Source: Heterobasidion occidentale (lineage: Eukaryota > Basidiomycota > Agaricomycetes > Russulales > Bondarzewiaceae). From it: a stretch of DNA of 64,000 bases. Under the pieces are notes generated by a model. It was given only the letters and a program-made list of their open reading frames with translations. It made no database searches and was not told where the DNA came from. Below are positions 50,601 through 64,000 of the stretch, piece after piece; the stretch's first letter is position 1, and the number at the start of each line of letters is the position of its first letter. A program made the position numbers and the translations under genes. The stretch covers positions 310,001 through 374,000 of the forward strand of contig JBCAQO010000009.1 of assembly GCA_039111635.1 (NCBI GenBank), read 5' to 3'.

Positions 50601-52125
50601 TCTTGGCCATCTCAAGAATTGGTACATCCGCATTGTCAGCACCCCTCACATCGTTCTTGGAAGATTGCTGGTCTCCATCGTCCTTTCTTGGGATAGAATT
50701 GAGACCTTGCACCGCTTCTGCCTTTTCGGTATAACCTATAGACAGTGTTGCGTGAGGTATCTGGACAGCATGCATAATTCCTGCGACTGAGTCCAAAGTT
50801 TTGATATCACCAGCCTTGACGGATGATATCAGCGTACTCCTCGGTGCCAAGAGAGTTCGCTAACTCACTCGCTTTGCATATCCAAGCCAGTACTCGCAAA
50901 ATGATACGAAGGCCTTTCCTGTAAGAAAGGTGCCCTTATCTTCTCGATCCTCCGCCTGAGTATGCAACTGAGAAAAACGTGACAGAACCAGACGAGTGGC
51001 CTCATCCTCTGCCTCCCGGTTCTTGATATTGTTCAGCCATAACGCCGGCAGCGAGCGAGCAAAGCCAACGCCAAATTTAACGCATTGATTCCAGAACATG
51101 TCGGCCTGAACCGTAGAGGGACTAGTGTGTAACAGACACGATAGCGCATAGCATCGTATGCGGAATACCTCATGTGGGTATCTTTGATATTGACTGAACG
51201 CTTTCGTCAAAGCAGTGTAAGCCCGAGTGAGCAAGGAATCACAATGTTTGGAAGTCAAGGGTGAAAATAAATAGATCCAGGCGGTTAGGGTGGGCGCATC
51301 ATATAGAGCATTCGAGAGTTTGAGGATGACTCCTTCGTGTGCAGCGGATACTTGCGTAGATATTGGCGGCGAGATGCAATAAGCTAGAGCGGTGATGGAG
51401 TGTGTTAAGAATGTGGAGATCAGTAAGAGAAGTATGTTGTCTAGAGCAGGACCATCTGTGGATGGCAATGGAAGGGAGAGAAGGCGTATTCGGTCGTGAT
51501 ATGATGAAACATTAACAGTCGAGCGAATATTGGACTTGACCGTCTTAGTTGGTAGCCTGGACATCGCTTCCGTGGGTGGTGGCGTGTTCGGATACAACGT
51601 GATAAGATGACTATGCATATCCGCGAGAAAGTCAAGTGCAGTTGCGTACTGAGACTCATCAGCTATCTCCAGTTCACACCGAGATCGTGTATGAAATTGA
51701 CGCACCAGCTCTAGAGCTATAAGTTTCCCCACTACGCTGGACGCTGCCCTCTCTATATCCAAGCTTCCTGGGTCTAGACTTCGTAGTTCCAAGAGAGAAC
51801 GCTGGCATGATACAGCGAGCGATGCGGCATCTGGTCCTGCCTGTTTCTTGTTGGGTGGCGATGCATTCGATGCCTTCCAACCCGACTGAACTAGAGCTGT
51901 GAGTGCTTGAGACGATGCATTCACGGAGCGCATTGCAGCAGTGCTTCTCTCCTTGGGCGTCTCGGTGGGTAGGTTCTTCCTCACTCTTGGTTTCGAGATG
52001 GTAAGTTTCGATGCGAGTTGGTCAGCGAGATCATCGGTGGAGGTGGCATTCGCCCCTGCTTTGCGAGAAGCGCCACAGCTTGATGAAGGAGCTGCTTTGC
52101 GGCTAGTCGTCGCAGCTGCTGGCAT
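44602..52125 (-). CDS. ESP1: Separase (cohesin-cleaving cysteine protease)
   Basis: Clan CD protease that cuts the cohesin kleisin at anaphase onset. The start is ATG at 52125 (MPAAATTSRKAAPSSS). The long N-terminal region is mostly alpha-helical repeats over several large exons (52125-50860, 50850-50000, 49763-48530, 47900-47080, 46824-45870). The C-terminal protease domain is unmistakable: LFLVLDKNVQGIPWESIPVL, the catalytic His in YFGHGGAEQYVR near 45050 and the catalytic Cys in MLWGCSSGAL near 44972, followed by CPTLVANLWDVTDRDIDKF. It ends VYGIPFYL at 44602. An intron sits just before the His motif. Length and domain order fit fungal separases. NMD3 lies 193 bp upstream on the same strand. 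No frame break was noticed. A securin gene could not be identified. Confidence 0.95.
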
Positions 52126-52317
52126 CGCGAGAAAAAGATAATGAGAGTAGGTTGAACGCGGGTTCAGAACGATTTCGACGCGACAGTCGTCTCGTGAGCG
52201 TGGCGTGGATCACATGATGTCTATAAGCTGCGTTTTTGTAAAATCAAAGTTCATCGACATCGCGAGGGATACTACATAGGACACGAAAAATCCATCATAC
52301 ACGACTTTCGTAGTGTG

Positions 52318-54311
52318 CTACAATTCCTCAGTCTCATCGCCGTCGCCATCGCCATCGCCATTGCCATCGCCCAACGTCATCTCATCGAAGTTATCTAATA
52401 ACTCATCCAGTTTCACTTCGGGGAAATCAGGTTCCTCTTCCTCCTCCTCCGGGGCACCATCCATCTCAACCTCAGCTTCGCCATGACCGTCATCTACGTC
52501 CATCGCAGATTGGACTTTCTCCTCGTCTTGCCGCCCGCTAACCCAGATCCTGCCTTCTCGCTCTTCATACCCTCGTTCTTGTACAGGTTGACCATCCCAC
52601 GCATCTCCGGATCCTCCTCTAGATCGCGCAAGAACAGCTCATAATCCTGCTCCACCTTCTTGGTATCGCGCCCACCCATCCTTCCAACCACACCACGCCC
52701 GCTTCCAGTCTCGCCTTCCTCTCCCGCCTCCTTCGCGATACTCCGCAACTTCCAGTTTCTCGTCTTCGTCTTCTTCCGACGATTTGGATATGCCTTCTTG
52801 ACCAGGATGATGTCAGGGATGCGGTCCTGCGACAAGTTGGCGTAGTCATCGGAATTGAAGTTGGCGTGACTGAGATGGAAGCCCATCGCACTATCGCCTG
52901 GTTGAAGGATCGCTCCCAGGTGGGTCCGTGTGTGGAATATCTGGTTTACAGCGGATGCGCTCTCGTAGTCCATCATTCCGTCATCTTCTTGCATGCCAGT
53001 CGACCGGAACGCGCCCGACATGGCTACTTGTGCATCAGCAAGCACTACCTTTCCGCGAGCCAACCCAGAAGCCTCAATATCAAGAACAGTGAATTCGCTA
53101 AGCTCCGAGGTAGTGGCAAGCGCTTCAAAGGGCGTCCGCCAGTACATTGCAGACGTCACTTCGCATGATTGAAGGGTGGCAGGATCTAGTAGATGTATTG
53201 AGTTGCCCACACGCGTGCAGACCGTTAGCGGGTTGATGCTTCCCAAAGATCTCGCAAGCTTGGGTGGAAGAACGACAAGATCGTCTTTACATATGGGAAT
53301 GATCTCGACTGAATATGTGTGCTTGAAAGTCGCTGTGTTGGTGTGGGTGTCAGAAGAGAGCAGACGCTCAGATGTTTTTGTGCTGATCCGACGATTGTAA
53401 GCTCCGGATTGAGATACGATGCAAGATACTCACCGGATCGGAACCACACTAGCCAGAAACTCTACCATTTTTAGGGCATGATTTCGTTGGCTGTAGAAAA
53501 AGTCTAGACCATCTCGGACCTCCTTCACGGAGATCGTGTCCTTTTGCGCGCCGTGTTTCAAGATGAGCTGTTCCAGATATAAGAATGTGCGCTTATGCGG
53601 CACTTTCTGGCGGACTTGTACAAGAGCCTTCCAGGTATTCTTGGCTGCTAGTTTCGTACAATCAGGGCATTGTCCATGCTGGACGAGATATTCAATCTCA
53701 AAAATTTGTTCTAAGATAGTCGACGTAAGGACCTGTGAAATGATCAATCATGATACATCTAGCCACCGGACTGGAGTCGCACCTCTTTCTGAATTGTCAG
53801 CGACACTCTCAGACGCTTGGAATGTGGCTCCGTCCAGATGAAATGGGCCTCAGTCAATCGAACCTTATTGAGACCCTTCAATTTTTTTAGGCAGATGGCA
53901 AGGAGCTCCTGAGACTCGGGTCGTGCGATAGTCCATGCTGAAGGCGGCGAGAGAAAACGTTCACAGTTTCGGCAATATGATACAGATGCTATGATCCGAG
54001 AAATCTAGCCTCGCACAACGGATCGGCGTGAGGTAAATCCGCTCACCTTGCTTAGGGATACCCTCAGTAATATCTACCCTGTATATCTCTCAGGGATGCG
54101 CGAGCAGATAATGGCCAGACGGACTCACGTATTGCGCAAGCAATTAACGCACAAGTTCGCTGAGTTGGGTACGATGGGGGTTCCTGAGCACATTGGCCGT
54201 CGATTGTTGCGTAGATTAGATGTCTTTGCGGTGCGATGGTACGCAAGAGAAACACATACCACAATCAGCGCACAGCACTCGGTGTACTGCAGGCGATGGC
54301 ACAAGATCCAT
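52318..54311 (-). CDS. NMD3: 60S ribosomal export adaptor NMD3
   Basis: Binds pre-60S subunits and recruits the exportin Crm1. The start is ATG at 54311 (MDLVPSPAVHRVLCADCG), the first of the N-terminal Cys-x2-Cys zinc-binding pairs; a later exon gives CRNCERFLSPPSAW (near 53960). The core includes CPDCTKLAAKNTWKALVQVR (near 53680), QLILKHGAQKDTISVKE, FFYSQRNHALKMVEFL, and the OB/SH3-like region VGNSIHLLDP with HLSHANFNSDDY and PDIILVKKAYPNRRKK. The C-terminus EVKLDELLDNFDEMTLGD followed by a Gly-Asp repeat ends at 52318 and matches the Leu-rich export-signal region. Between 52560 and 52500 the frame must change: either a 44-nt GTATGA...CAAG intron or a one-base error. As written, the open frame stops at 52494. 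Confidence 0.92.
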
Positions 54312-54783
54312 GGCGGTCGTCCTCTTTCGAGATAGAATACAAGGGAAAGAATTATACCGATGATGAAGGGAAGGCTTTGTCGAACTGACGAAGTATTTTA
54401 CCAAGCTTGCTTGAAGTCACTCAAAGATGAGTCAGCATGACCTCGGTACCGGCGCCACGTGGAAGACGCACCTCGGAGTCAGACTGACCTCTGACTTACA
54501 CGGGACGGTCGAAGAGTCAGACTCACGTCCGAATCCTTGATCGGTTTCGGATGGAAGATAATCGAACGGGCGTCTTCATTCGAGCGATAAAGATAGTAGT
54601 AACGTACAACAAGGTAGTATGAGTTCAGAAGATGTGTTATGGATACAAGAGCCTTCAATCCTGCGAATCGTGCATGAAGAAAGTCGAGATCTTCTTAGAG
54701 AGCGGAGAGAAGAGGGGAGAGAGGAAGGAGACGAGAGGGTAGCATAAGCTGTGGGTATGAGAGGAATGTCTCCATGATACACG

Positions 54784-55627
54784 TCACATGGGAGGAGCAG
54801 AATATGTTCTAGGAATGTCTTGACCTAATGAATACCGATAGATGTCAACATTTTGTCTATCAGTATCAAGAGGTGCTAAGGGAACGACAGCTCGGAGAGG
54901 GGGACTTTTCAACGATGGTCTGTCAAGGAGTTCCAATATCAAGACACGTCGACGTTTGGTCGCCGGTCCCTTGACCAACGACGCCTCAGAGGTATCATTC
55001 AGGAATGAATGGATAGACGAACCTGGGAGTTTACGACGGGAGGACAGTCGTCTATGGAAGAAAGGGCATTTGCTTTCCCGAAGGCCAAGCATTCAAATAC
55101 GTCGTTACGCCAAATCTCAATGGAGCGTCGAGGATGGCTGGGAGAAAAGGCGAGGGAACGTAGCCCAGCATCCTGCTCCGAGGTGTCGCTGGAATTGAAG
55201 CTTCCAATAGCGGTGCCCTCTGAGAAGGAATCCAAATCCTTCAAAAGGGGAGCAGGAGGTCGACCTTCTTCACAATGATGTAGATACCCGGATATGCTGA
55301 TGAAAGTGATGAAATGACGGAGGGGGACCACAATATGGCGTCGAATGAGCTCCAATCAAGGATATAGTGATCGCGCTCGTACTTACAGGTGGGGGGTTGC
55401 AGGAGAGGGCGTAGAAAGGAAATCCTGTTCATTGGTTATAGTGTCGTCGTAAAGGCCTAACGACGACGCGTGAAGCAGACTATACAAGAAACTTGAGGAG
55501 TGGATGGACATTGAATGTGTGATACTCACTGTCCAGGCGTGGTGAGCAGACCTTGGAAGGGAGCATCGAATGGAAGCTCATGCAAGGGCTCCAGAAGATA
55601 GGGAGGATGAAGTCCATTTGGTTTCAT
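54784..55627 (-). CDS. Unknown small protein with basic C-terminal region
   Basis: I do not recognise this gene. A possible start is ATG at 55627 (MKPNGLHPPYLLEPLHEL), with a GTGAGT donor at 55529. A long coding-like exon reads RPPAPLLKDLDSFSEGTAIG and SLAFSPSHPRRSIEIWRNDV (55260-55060); a final segment reads GPATKRRRVLILELLDRP and ends YSAPPM at 54784. The composition (Ser, Pro, basic KRRR cluster, RxxL-like sites) suggests a disordered nuclear protein. Splicing between the segments could not be settled: the acceptors that keep the frame are not the strongest ones. It is divergent from SEC23 and follows NMD3 on the same strand. Confidence 0.4.
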
Positions 55628-56546
55628 GTCGCACGTTACGGTAGCATAGTGGGGGAAGGGGGGGCACATATGAAAGAAGGGTGCTCGAAAAGCAGACGAA
55701 AGTGAATATAGGAAGCCGTGACGGTAGTGATCCACAAGCGAAGAGAATAAGAGGGTGAAGTAGAAGTATGAAAGCAGACGGAACGGTGGGGGAAAGGGAG
55801 AAGGGGGAGAAATGGGAAGGGGGGAGGATTAAGAGGGGAGAGGAAAGGGCATACCTTGTTTGCGCGGTTTGTGCTGTTTATCAGTGTTGACATAATAGTT
55901 ATGGCTTGCCTTGAGAAATAAGATCAACTGCATATGTTAACAACAAAGGGAATTGATATATAGCGGCCTGCAGAGACGTCCAATAAATAGAGCATACCTC
56001 GATTCCACCCCAAAGTCCCCACTTTTGACTTGGAATCTTCAAGACTTACAGCATGCGTTCCCTAGCCCTCCTCTCTCCTCTGTCAACGCCATCTCGCTGC
56101 AGCAAAGTAATGATAGCCGTTGCATCACGGGTTTTGGGTAATTGCCTATGATAGACTGTCAACCAATAAAAGCCTCTCCAAAGAAAGTTATCTACTTCAT
56201 GATAATTCTTGATTGATGCGGCTCATGACCTCAGGCTCTGGTTAAGGTTTATACTTCTTGCAAATTTTGCGTGGATTTGTGCGCTAGAAATATAAGGTCA
56301 ATAAGCTCTCACCAGGCCATGCCAGTCCTTATAGCGTTCCAATGATCAGGGATATGATACAAATCGACTTGCGTGGCAAGCGCAAAACCGTAGTGTTGGG
56401 AGTCCATATCATCGTCGTGAAAGAAACCAACTCAAACCAATCACTGCGATGTTTGCCGTTGTTTGTCATCATCCATCCAGATCAACGACGTGTCGCACGA
56501 CGAGCCAAACTCTTCCGCCTACCACTTTTGATTCAATTTTTTGAGT
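55628..56546. other. Divergent upstream region of SEC23
   Basis: About 920 bp between the unknown gene (-) and SEC23 (+). A GA-rich block (55640-55860 on the plus strand) means a CT-rich leader for the minus-strand gene. No coding sequence could be supported. Confidence 0.4.
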
Positions 56547-59576
<3,030 letters not shown>

Positions 59577-59586
<10 letters not shown>

Positions 59587-59847
59587 CGCTTATTAGACTG
59601 CTTTGCATTTCTCAGTGCACCAGTGTTCATTGCTCGACAACTCCATCCGTGAACATTTCTGAGAGGTGATCGGAACTCCAACGGAATTGTCAAGGTGGGT
59701 GATCATACGTTTTTGGAACCTTTGGCGCTTAGACTCCCTTCCATTTCCCAGCGCTCCAGTGCTCATTGCTTGACAACTCCATCCGTGAACATTTCTGAGA
59801 GGTGATCGAACTGCAACGGAATTATTCAAGGTGGGTGGTCATACGTT
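59577..59847. repeat. Tandem direct repeat, two units of about 136 bp
   Basis: Two consecutive copies share long identical blocks: CTCCATCCGTGAACATTTCT begins at 59641 and again at 59777, and CAAGGTGGGTG with CATACGTT closes each copy. The offset is 136 bp. Differences are scattered substitutions and small indels. It starts within the end of the orphan open frame. No coding role seen. Confidence 0.85.
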
Positions 59848-60150
59848 CTTGGCGGAAGTCGTTACCGAGGAGATCCCAAGACCTCAGAGGGGATATATTG
59901 CCGAGTCTGCTATTCTGATACTTCTAAGATTCATGGACAGATTGATTGATATCACCATCTTATAAGTCACGACTATGCCATTCACTCCACTAGCAGATTG
60001 ACTGGATTTAATTGAGAGCTGGGAAGTGGTGCCCGCGCTTCCAAAAAGTGCCGTCGCCTTTTGAGGCGCTCAGAGTATCTCTATAAAGGCCTCCAGAGAA
60101 AGGGCTGTTTGCGACATCCCACCTCACCTCCCAATCATCTCAAAAACCAA
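59848..60150. promoter_or_regulatory. Upstream region of the EF-hand protein gene
   Basis: About 300 bp without coding sequence before ATG 60151. A TATAAAGG sequence at about 60082-60089 lies some 65 bp before the start and could be a TATA box. Confidence 0.4.
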
Positions 60151-63100
60151 ATGTCTATTGCTATTCGCGACCGGGCTATCTTTAGTGAGCATACTGAATA
60201 ATTACTCCTTGGATATGCATTGTTGATGTTGACTGACGATTCGTAGGCCGTCACATTGCCCCAGCTGCCCAGAGCTTGGAAAAGGCGCGTGCTTTGATAG
60301 ACAGTGCAGCGAGAGATAGTACGCTAGATCTCACCCTCTTACATTGTCTTGAGTTTATCGTTTGGCAGAGAAACCAAGCATGGGCAAAGACTTCGCACGG
60401 AAGGTCCTCCATGCTACTAATCAAATCATGCCTGTTGTTGAAGGAGTCCATCCCGTAGCGAAGGTGAGCATCGTGTTGTCCAGACATAAATGCTCGCTCA
60501 TTTGTCTGTGTAGGCAGTGGTAACGGTCTTCAAGGTTGGTTTCTCATTTTCCCATGGTTTGTCGCTGATTTACGGCCCAAAAAAGTCTATTACCAAATTA
60601 GAGACAGACAGAATGGAGAACGATGGCCGGATTGCAGTGGTCCATTTTTCAATGGTCAGTTCTTCCTCGTCTCATCCGCCATCCTCGCTTGTCAAATAAC
60701 ACTTTTGCAATAGGCCATGACTCTTTTCACCTTGCAACATTTGAGCAAACTCTCGTCCATGCCCGAGGACCTTGAACTTGCGCTGGGCGAAGCCTTCGGC
60801 AAACTTGAAAACATAATCAATGGTTTCGGTGATTGAAACCATGTATTTCTTTCTTGTTGCAGATCACTGATGTCTGCGGTGACTACAGGGAACTTTTCCA
60901 GGTGCGTATGTTGTGCGCCTTAACCTCCCTCAGGCACCTTAAATTACGCCTTCAGTGTCTACTACGCCCACAAGCAAAGCACATGTAAGTTCTTGACTAT
61001 CCGCGTGAAGGGCCTAAACTAACATTAGATAAGTCCGCGTTATGCGTTCGGGGGAGTTCAAGGAGAAATTGAGCGGGTTATGCAAGATTTTACCTGGATC
61101 AGAGGGCACGTCCTCGAAATCGTACATATCCAATCTGCGACCAGCATCGATTCCATGAATATCAATGTTCAACGGATTATCGAAACCCTAGGCAGAGATG
61201 GTGCTAGGGAAGCTGCGGCTACTCGCGTGGTTGAGAGCAGCGGTGGCCCAGAAGCTGTTCTTGAGGTGAGCGGCCTAGTCCAGCAACATATAATCAATGA
61301 ATATTGACTGTATGGATCTCAGAACGAACATCTACTTGGAGAAATTGCTAAGAAATTGGGAGACAAATTGAGCCCTACCCTCCGAGTCGCTATACGTCAG
61401 GATCTTAACGAGATGCTGGAGAGTAACAAGTATGTCATTGTACATTCCACGGCCTCAGCGGTGTTGTGAATGAATGAATCTTAGATCCAATTTCGACAAG
61501 AAAATATATGGCGTTACCCTTCAGATCAAGGAGGCAGTGGAAAGCTCAAAGGATACTATTCTGCGCCAGGTGAGCGGTATATACTCTTGTCATCTGGGTG
61601 CTTGGCCAACCAAACGACCTCAGCTGAATGAAGGACCACATGAGGCCCTTGACGACGAAGATATCAGAGCTGTTTGGAGCGGTAAGCTACATCCCGCACC
61701 TTTGTCGTCGCGATTCTGACTTTCTTTAGAATCGGTACGCATCTCATTTTGTATAGCGAACAGAACTTCAGGCCTATCCCCATTCAACAGAAATGGAGAA
61801 ACAGCGTCAAGTGGCGTGTCTTTTGTTGATGGTAATATATTTCTAAGCTTCGCTATACTTGCGCTCACATGTGTGGTCCACAGCGATACATGACCGATTC
61901 TCTCAAAAGTTTGGAAAGCACCTTCGCGAGAACGGTGACCATCACCAAGATCAGTGGACGCTTATGGTCCTGTCAAAGGTCGTGTGTATGTCAATCTCAG
62001 TCAGCTCTAGTTATCGAAATTGACTAACACTTTCCAACAATACACAGTCCACTCTGCACTGGGAGAAGCCATTGACGAGGATGGCAGTGGTTTTGTATCC
62101 GTACACGAAGTGAACCAATTTTTGAAGCGACGCCAAAGAAGACTTCAGTGTTCCTGAATGGCTCGCTTTGTGGGTTTACATACACGTTCTTTCAAGGCTC
62201 ATTCAGTGCTGATTGCCGCTGGTACAGCTGGGCCCAGGGTTGGTCTGAGACGAACGAAATGTAAGGGCTATTCCCATCATATCTGTCAGGGTGTTCTTAT
62301 ATAACTGCCTGAATCCCCTAGTTACCGTGACCGCATACAAGACCTCCTCGCCGAAGTTCAGGCCGACGCGGAATCGGTCCAACAAGAGAATGAAGAAGAG
62401 ATTGTCGTGTTACTGGATTTCGTGTCAGCATTCGTCAATGCCATCGCCCCTCTGCAAAATGACGATGAATCGGACATCTTCGACAATACCGTCAGCGACG
62501 ACGAGTATGCAGACGAGCTGGAGATATTGAAGTATCGGTATATACAACAAAAAGAGGACCGCTTGCGCAGCGAACTTGAGGGGATTGATTTTGTCATCGA
62601 TGAGCCGGCCACATTGACCCAGGTCATTGATCAACCTCGACTTGAACTCGTGAGTCTCATGAACTTTTGGATCATTGTGCTTTTCACTCATCTGAAAAAG
62701 TCCATTATGCCGTTGGTATATCTATGGCTTAAACGTGTACATGATCTGGTAAATCGTGCGCGAGTACACGATTTGAGAGATGACGACTCTGATGCTCGAT
62801 CAATCGTTGCATCCATGGCCACTATTCTATGGACCTACAACGATAGGGTTACCGAGTTGATTCGAGTGTGGCGACAACAGCGCATGAATGTGTCCGCTCA
62901 GATTCGATGCTTCTGTGGTGGTATCTTCAACTCTTGGTACGAGGAGGTAAGCGTACATGTGCCTTGAGAAATAATGAATTTTCTGACATACATCTTCGCA
63001 GTCACAAAATCCTAACAACATTTATCGGCGGCTCCTCACTGCATTCAATGAAAGCGACGAAGATGGAGATTACGTCGAGGATGAAGACGACGACAACAGC

Positions 63101-63607
63101 AACGGTGATGGCGCCGAAAGGCAACAGAAACTTGTCGTGAAGGAGAGTAAACCTGACCGACAGCCAAAGCTCAAGGGTGATATCGACAGAAAAGTTCGCT
63201 TTTGATTATCAGAACCGATGCATTGACCCTCTGACGGTCCTATCACGTCCAGATGCAACAATTATGGCAGCACATGAACGGCCTGATGATCGACTCGGTA
63301 ATATCGAGAACCTGCTGAAGGCTCTCGTTACGGCGAAGAAATTGGACCACTCAATTCCAGTACTAGTACGGTTCAACCCATCTCGAGACAGATAGCACAG
63401 AACGATGCTCCTGTTGACTACGAGCCATCCACATCAAGCCATGGAAGCAACGACCAGGTTACCGACGAAGACAATGAAGCAGTCAGAGGAGAGTATTTTG
63501 GGGTGAGCTATGGACAAGGAAATGAACGGCATGACGGCAACAATCTGACTACCAACAGGAGACCAGATAATATTACGACGATGACTGAACTGTCCGTTTT
63601 TTTTTGA
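60151..63607 (+). CDS. Agaricomycete EF-hand protein with STAND-type N-terminal domain, frame-broken
   Basis: Large lineage-specific protein of unknown function: an N-terminal helical domain also found in front of fungal NLR-like (STAND) proteins, then an EF-hand. The start is ATG at 60151 (MSIAIRDRAIF). Recognisable pieces: GKDFARKVLHATNQIMPVVE (near 60390), HPVAK/AVVTVFK, RIAVVHFSM, FRVMRSGEFKEKLSG (near 61040), MQDFTWIRGHVLEIVHIQ, GPHEALDDEDIRAVW (near 61640), DQWTLMVLSKVVYHSALGEA and the EF-hand DEDGSGFVSVHEVNQFL (near 62080), EWLALWV, then DELEILKYRYIQQKEDR and WRQQRMNVSAQIRCFCGGIF to an acidic tail. The frame changes without an intron near 61080 and near 62125-62140, and the last 450 bp use three frames. 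Either a damaged copy or sequence errors. The C-terminal end at 63607 is tentative. Confidence 0.75.
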
Positions 63608-63852
63608 CAAGTGATATATATTGCGCAACAACTGACAATAGCAGAGCACTTCTCTCGAAGGAGTGTTCTGGTCGAAACTGTTCATTTTCATGTATGATAG
63701 ATTCGGAGTCAAGGCTTGATATATTGATGACCTGATTGTATGCGCGACGTTCTGTCAAGCCTTGAGTATTACAAATCACACTTTGTTCGTCTCTACGTCT
63801 CCGCTCATTCTCGTCACGACCTTTGCATTGAGTCCCTCGTGGATGGCCCAGT

Positions 63853-64000
63853 ATGCAGTGGGAGCCGAAGCCTGCGAAGGATGCTCAGGACTTGCCTCTT
63901 CCGATTGACCAGTTCGCCCTTGGCCAGATCAGAGATGGAGAAATCTTCTACATCCACGTCTACCCTCTCAGCCCACTTAGCGGTGCGTGTGCGTATCTCT
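63853..64000 (+). CDS. 5' end of an unknown gene, cut by the window edge
   Basis: ATG at 63853 opens a clean first exon (MQWEPKPAKDAQDLPLPIDQ, then FALGQIRDGEIFYIHVYPLS) that ends at a GTGCGT donor at 63983. The family cannot be told from 43 residues. Assigned as a gene from the open frame, residue composition and the donor site. Confidence 0.5.
   Translation, partial: MQWEPKPAKDAQDLPLPIDQFALGQIRDGEIFYIHVYPLSPLSGACAYL

Noticed and set aside
54784..55627. The unknown gene near separase as a possible securin
   Set aside because: It has RxxL-like and basic segments, but these are too common; no KEN box or acidic separase-binding region was seen, and the gene model itself is uncertain.
61020..61045. 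A further frameshift in the EF-hand gene at this intron
   Set aside because: Using the acceptor ending TAAG at about 61034 gives a continuous family-like reading (STFRVMRSGEF), so no indel is needed.

Overview
The window is nuclear DNA from a filamentous basidiomycete, most likely a mushroom-forming agaricomycete. The signs are many short GT-AG introns (mostly about 40-75 nt), dense genes on both strands, and families typical of that group: a FunK-like kinase, an F-box protein, a Zn2Cys6 regulator, an RTA1-like membrane protein and a STAND-associated EF-hand protein. I found no convincing tRNA, rRNA or CRISPR.

Layout. 0-7 kb: the 3' part of a Polo-like kinase gene (+) converges on condensin subunit 3/CAP-G (-). 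7.4-11 kb: a long disordered RING-H2 protein (+). 11.3-14.5 kb: an F-box protein (-) and the kinetochore DASH subunit Dam1 (-). 14.8-19.3 kb: a Zn2Cys6 transcription factor gene (-) split by a 2.1-kb element with terminal inverted repeats that carries its own spliced gene. 20-28 kb: three membrane protein genes (-): RTA1-like, DUF1295/steroid-reductase-like, and the plasma-membrane H+-ATPase. 28-32 kb: a long gene-free stretch. 32-33 kb: a small C2H2 regulator (-). 34.5-42.5 kb: condensin subunit 1/CAP-D2 (+) converging on a PI4P 5-kinase (-). 43-54 kb: a FunK-like kinase relic, separase and the 60S export adaptor NMD3 (all -). 55-64 kb: an unknown small gene (-), SEC23 (+), a 136-bp tandem repeat, the EF-hand family protein (+) and the start of another gene (+).

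Five genes (Polo kinase, CAP-G, Dam1, CAP-D2, separase) act together in chromosome condensation and the metaphase-anaphase switch. This density is notable but could be chance.

The two main observations are: (1) the TIR element inside the Zn2Cys6 gene, whose precise removal with one copy of a 2-bp duplication restores the reading frame; and (2) repeated single-base frame breaks in otherwise intact genes (SEC23, DAM1, the EF-hand gene, the kinase-like gene, the F-box gene, possibly NMD3), which more likely reflect indel errors in the assembly than real gene loss. Exon boundaries were read by eye; several are approximate.
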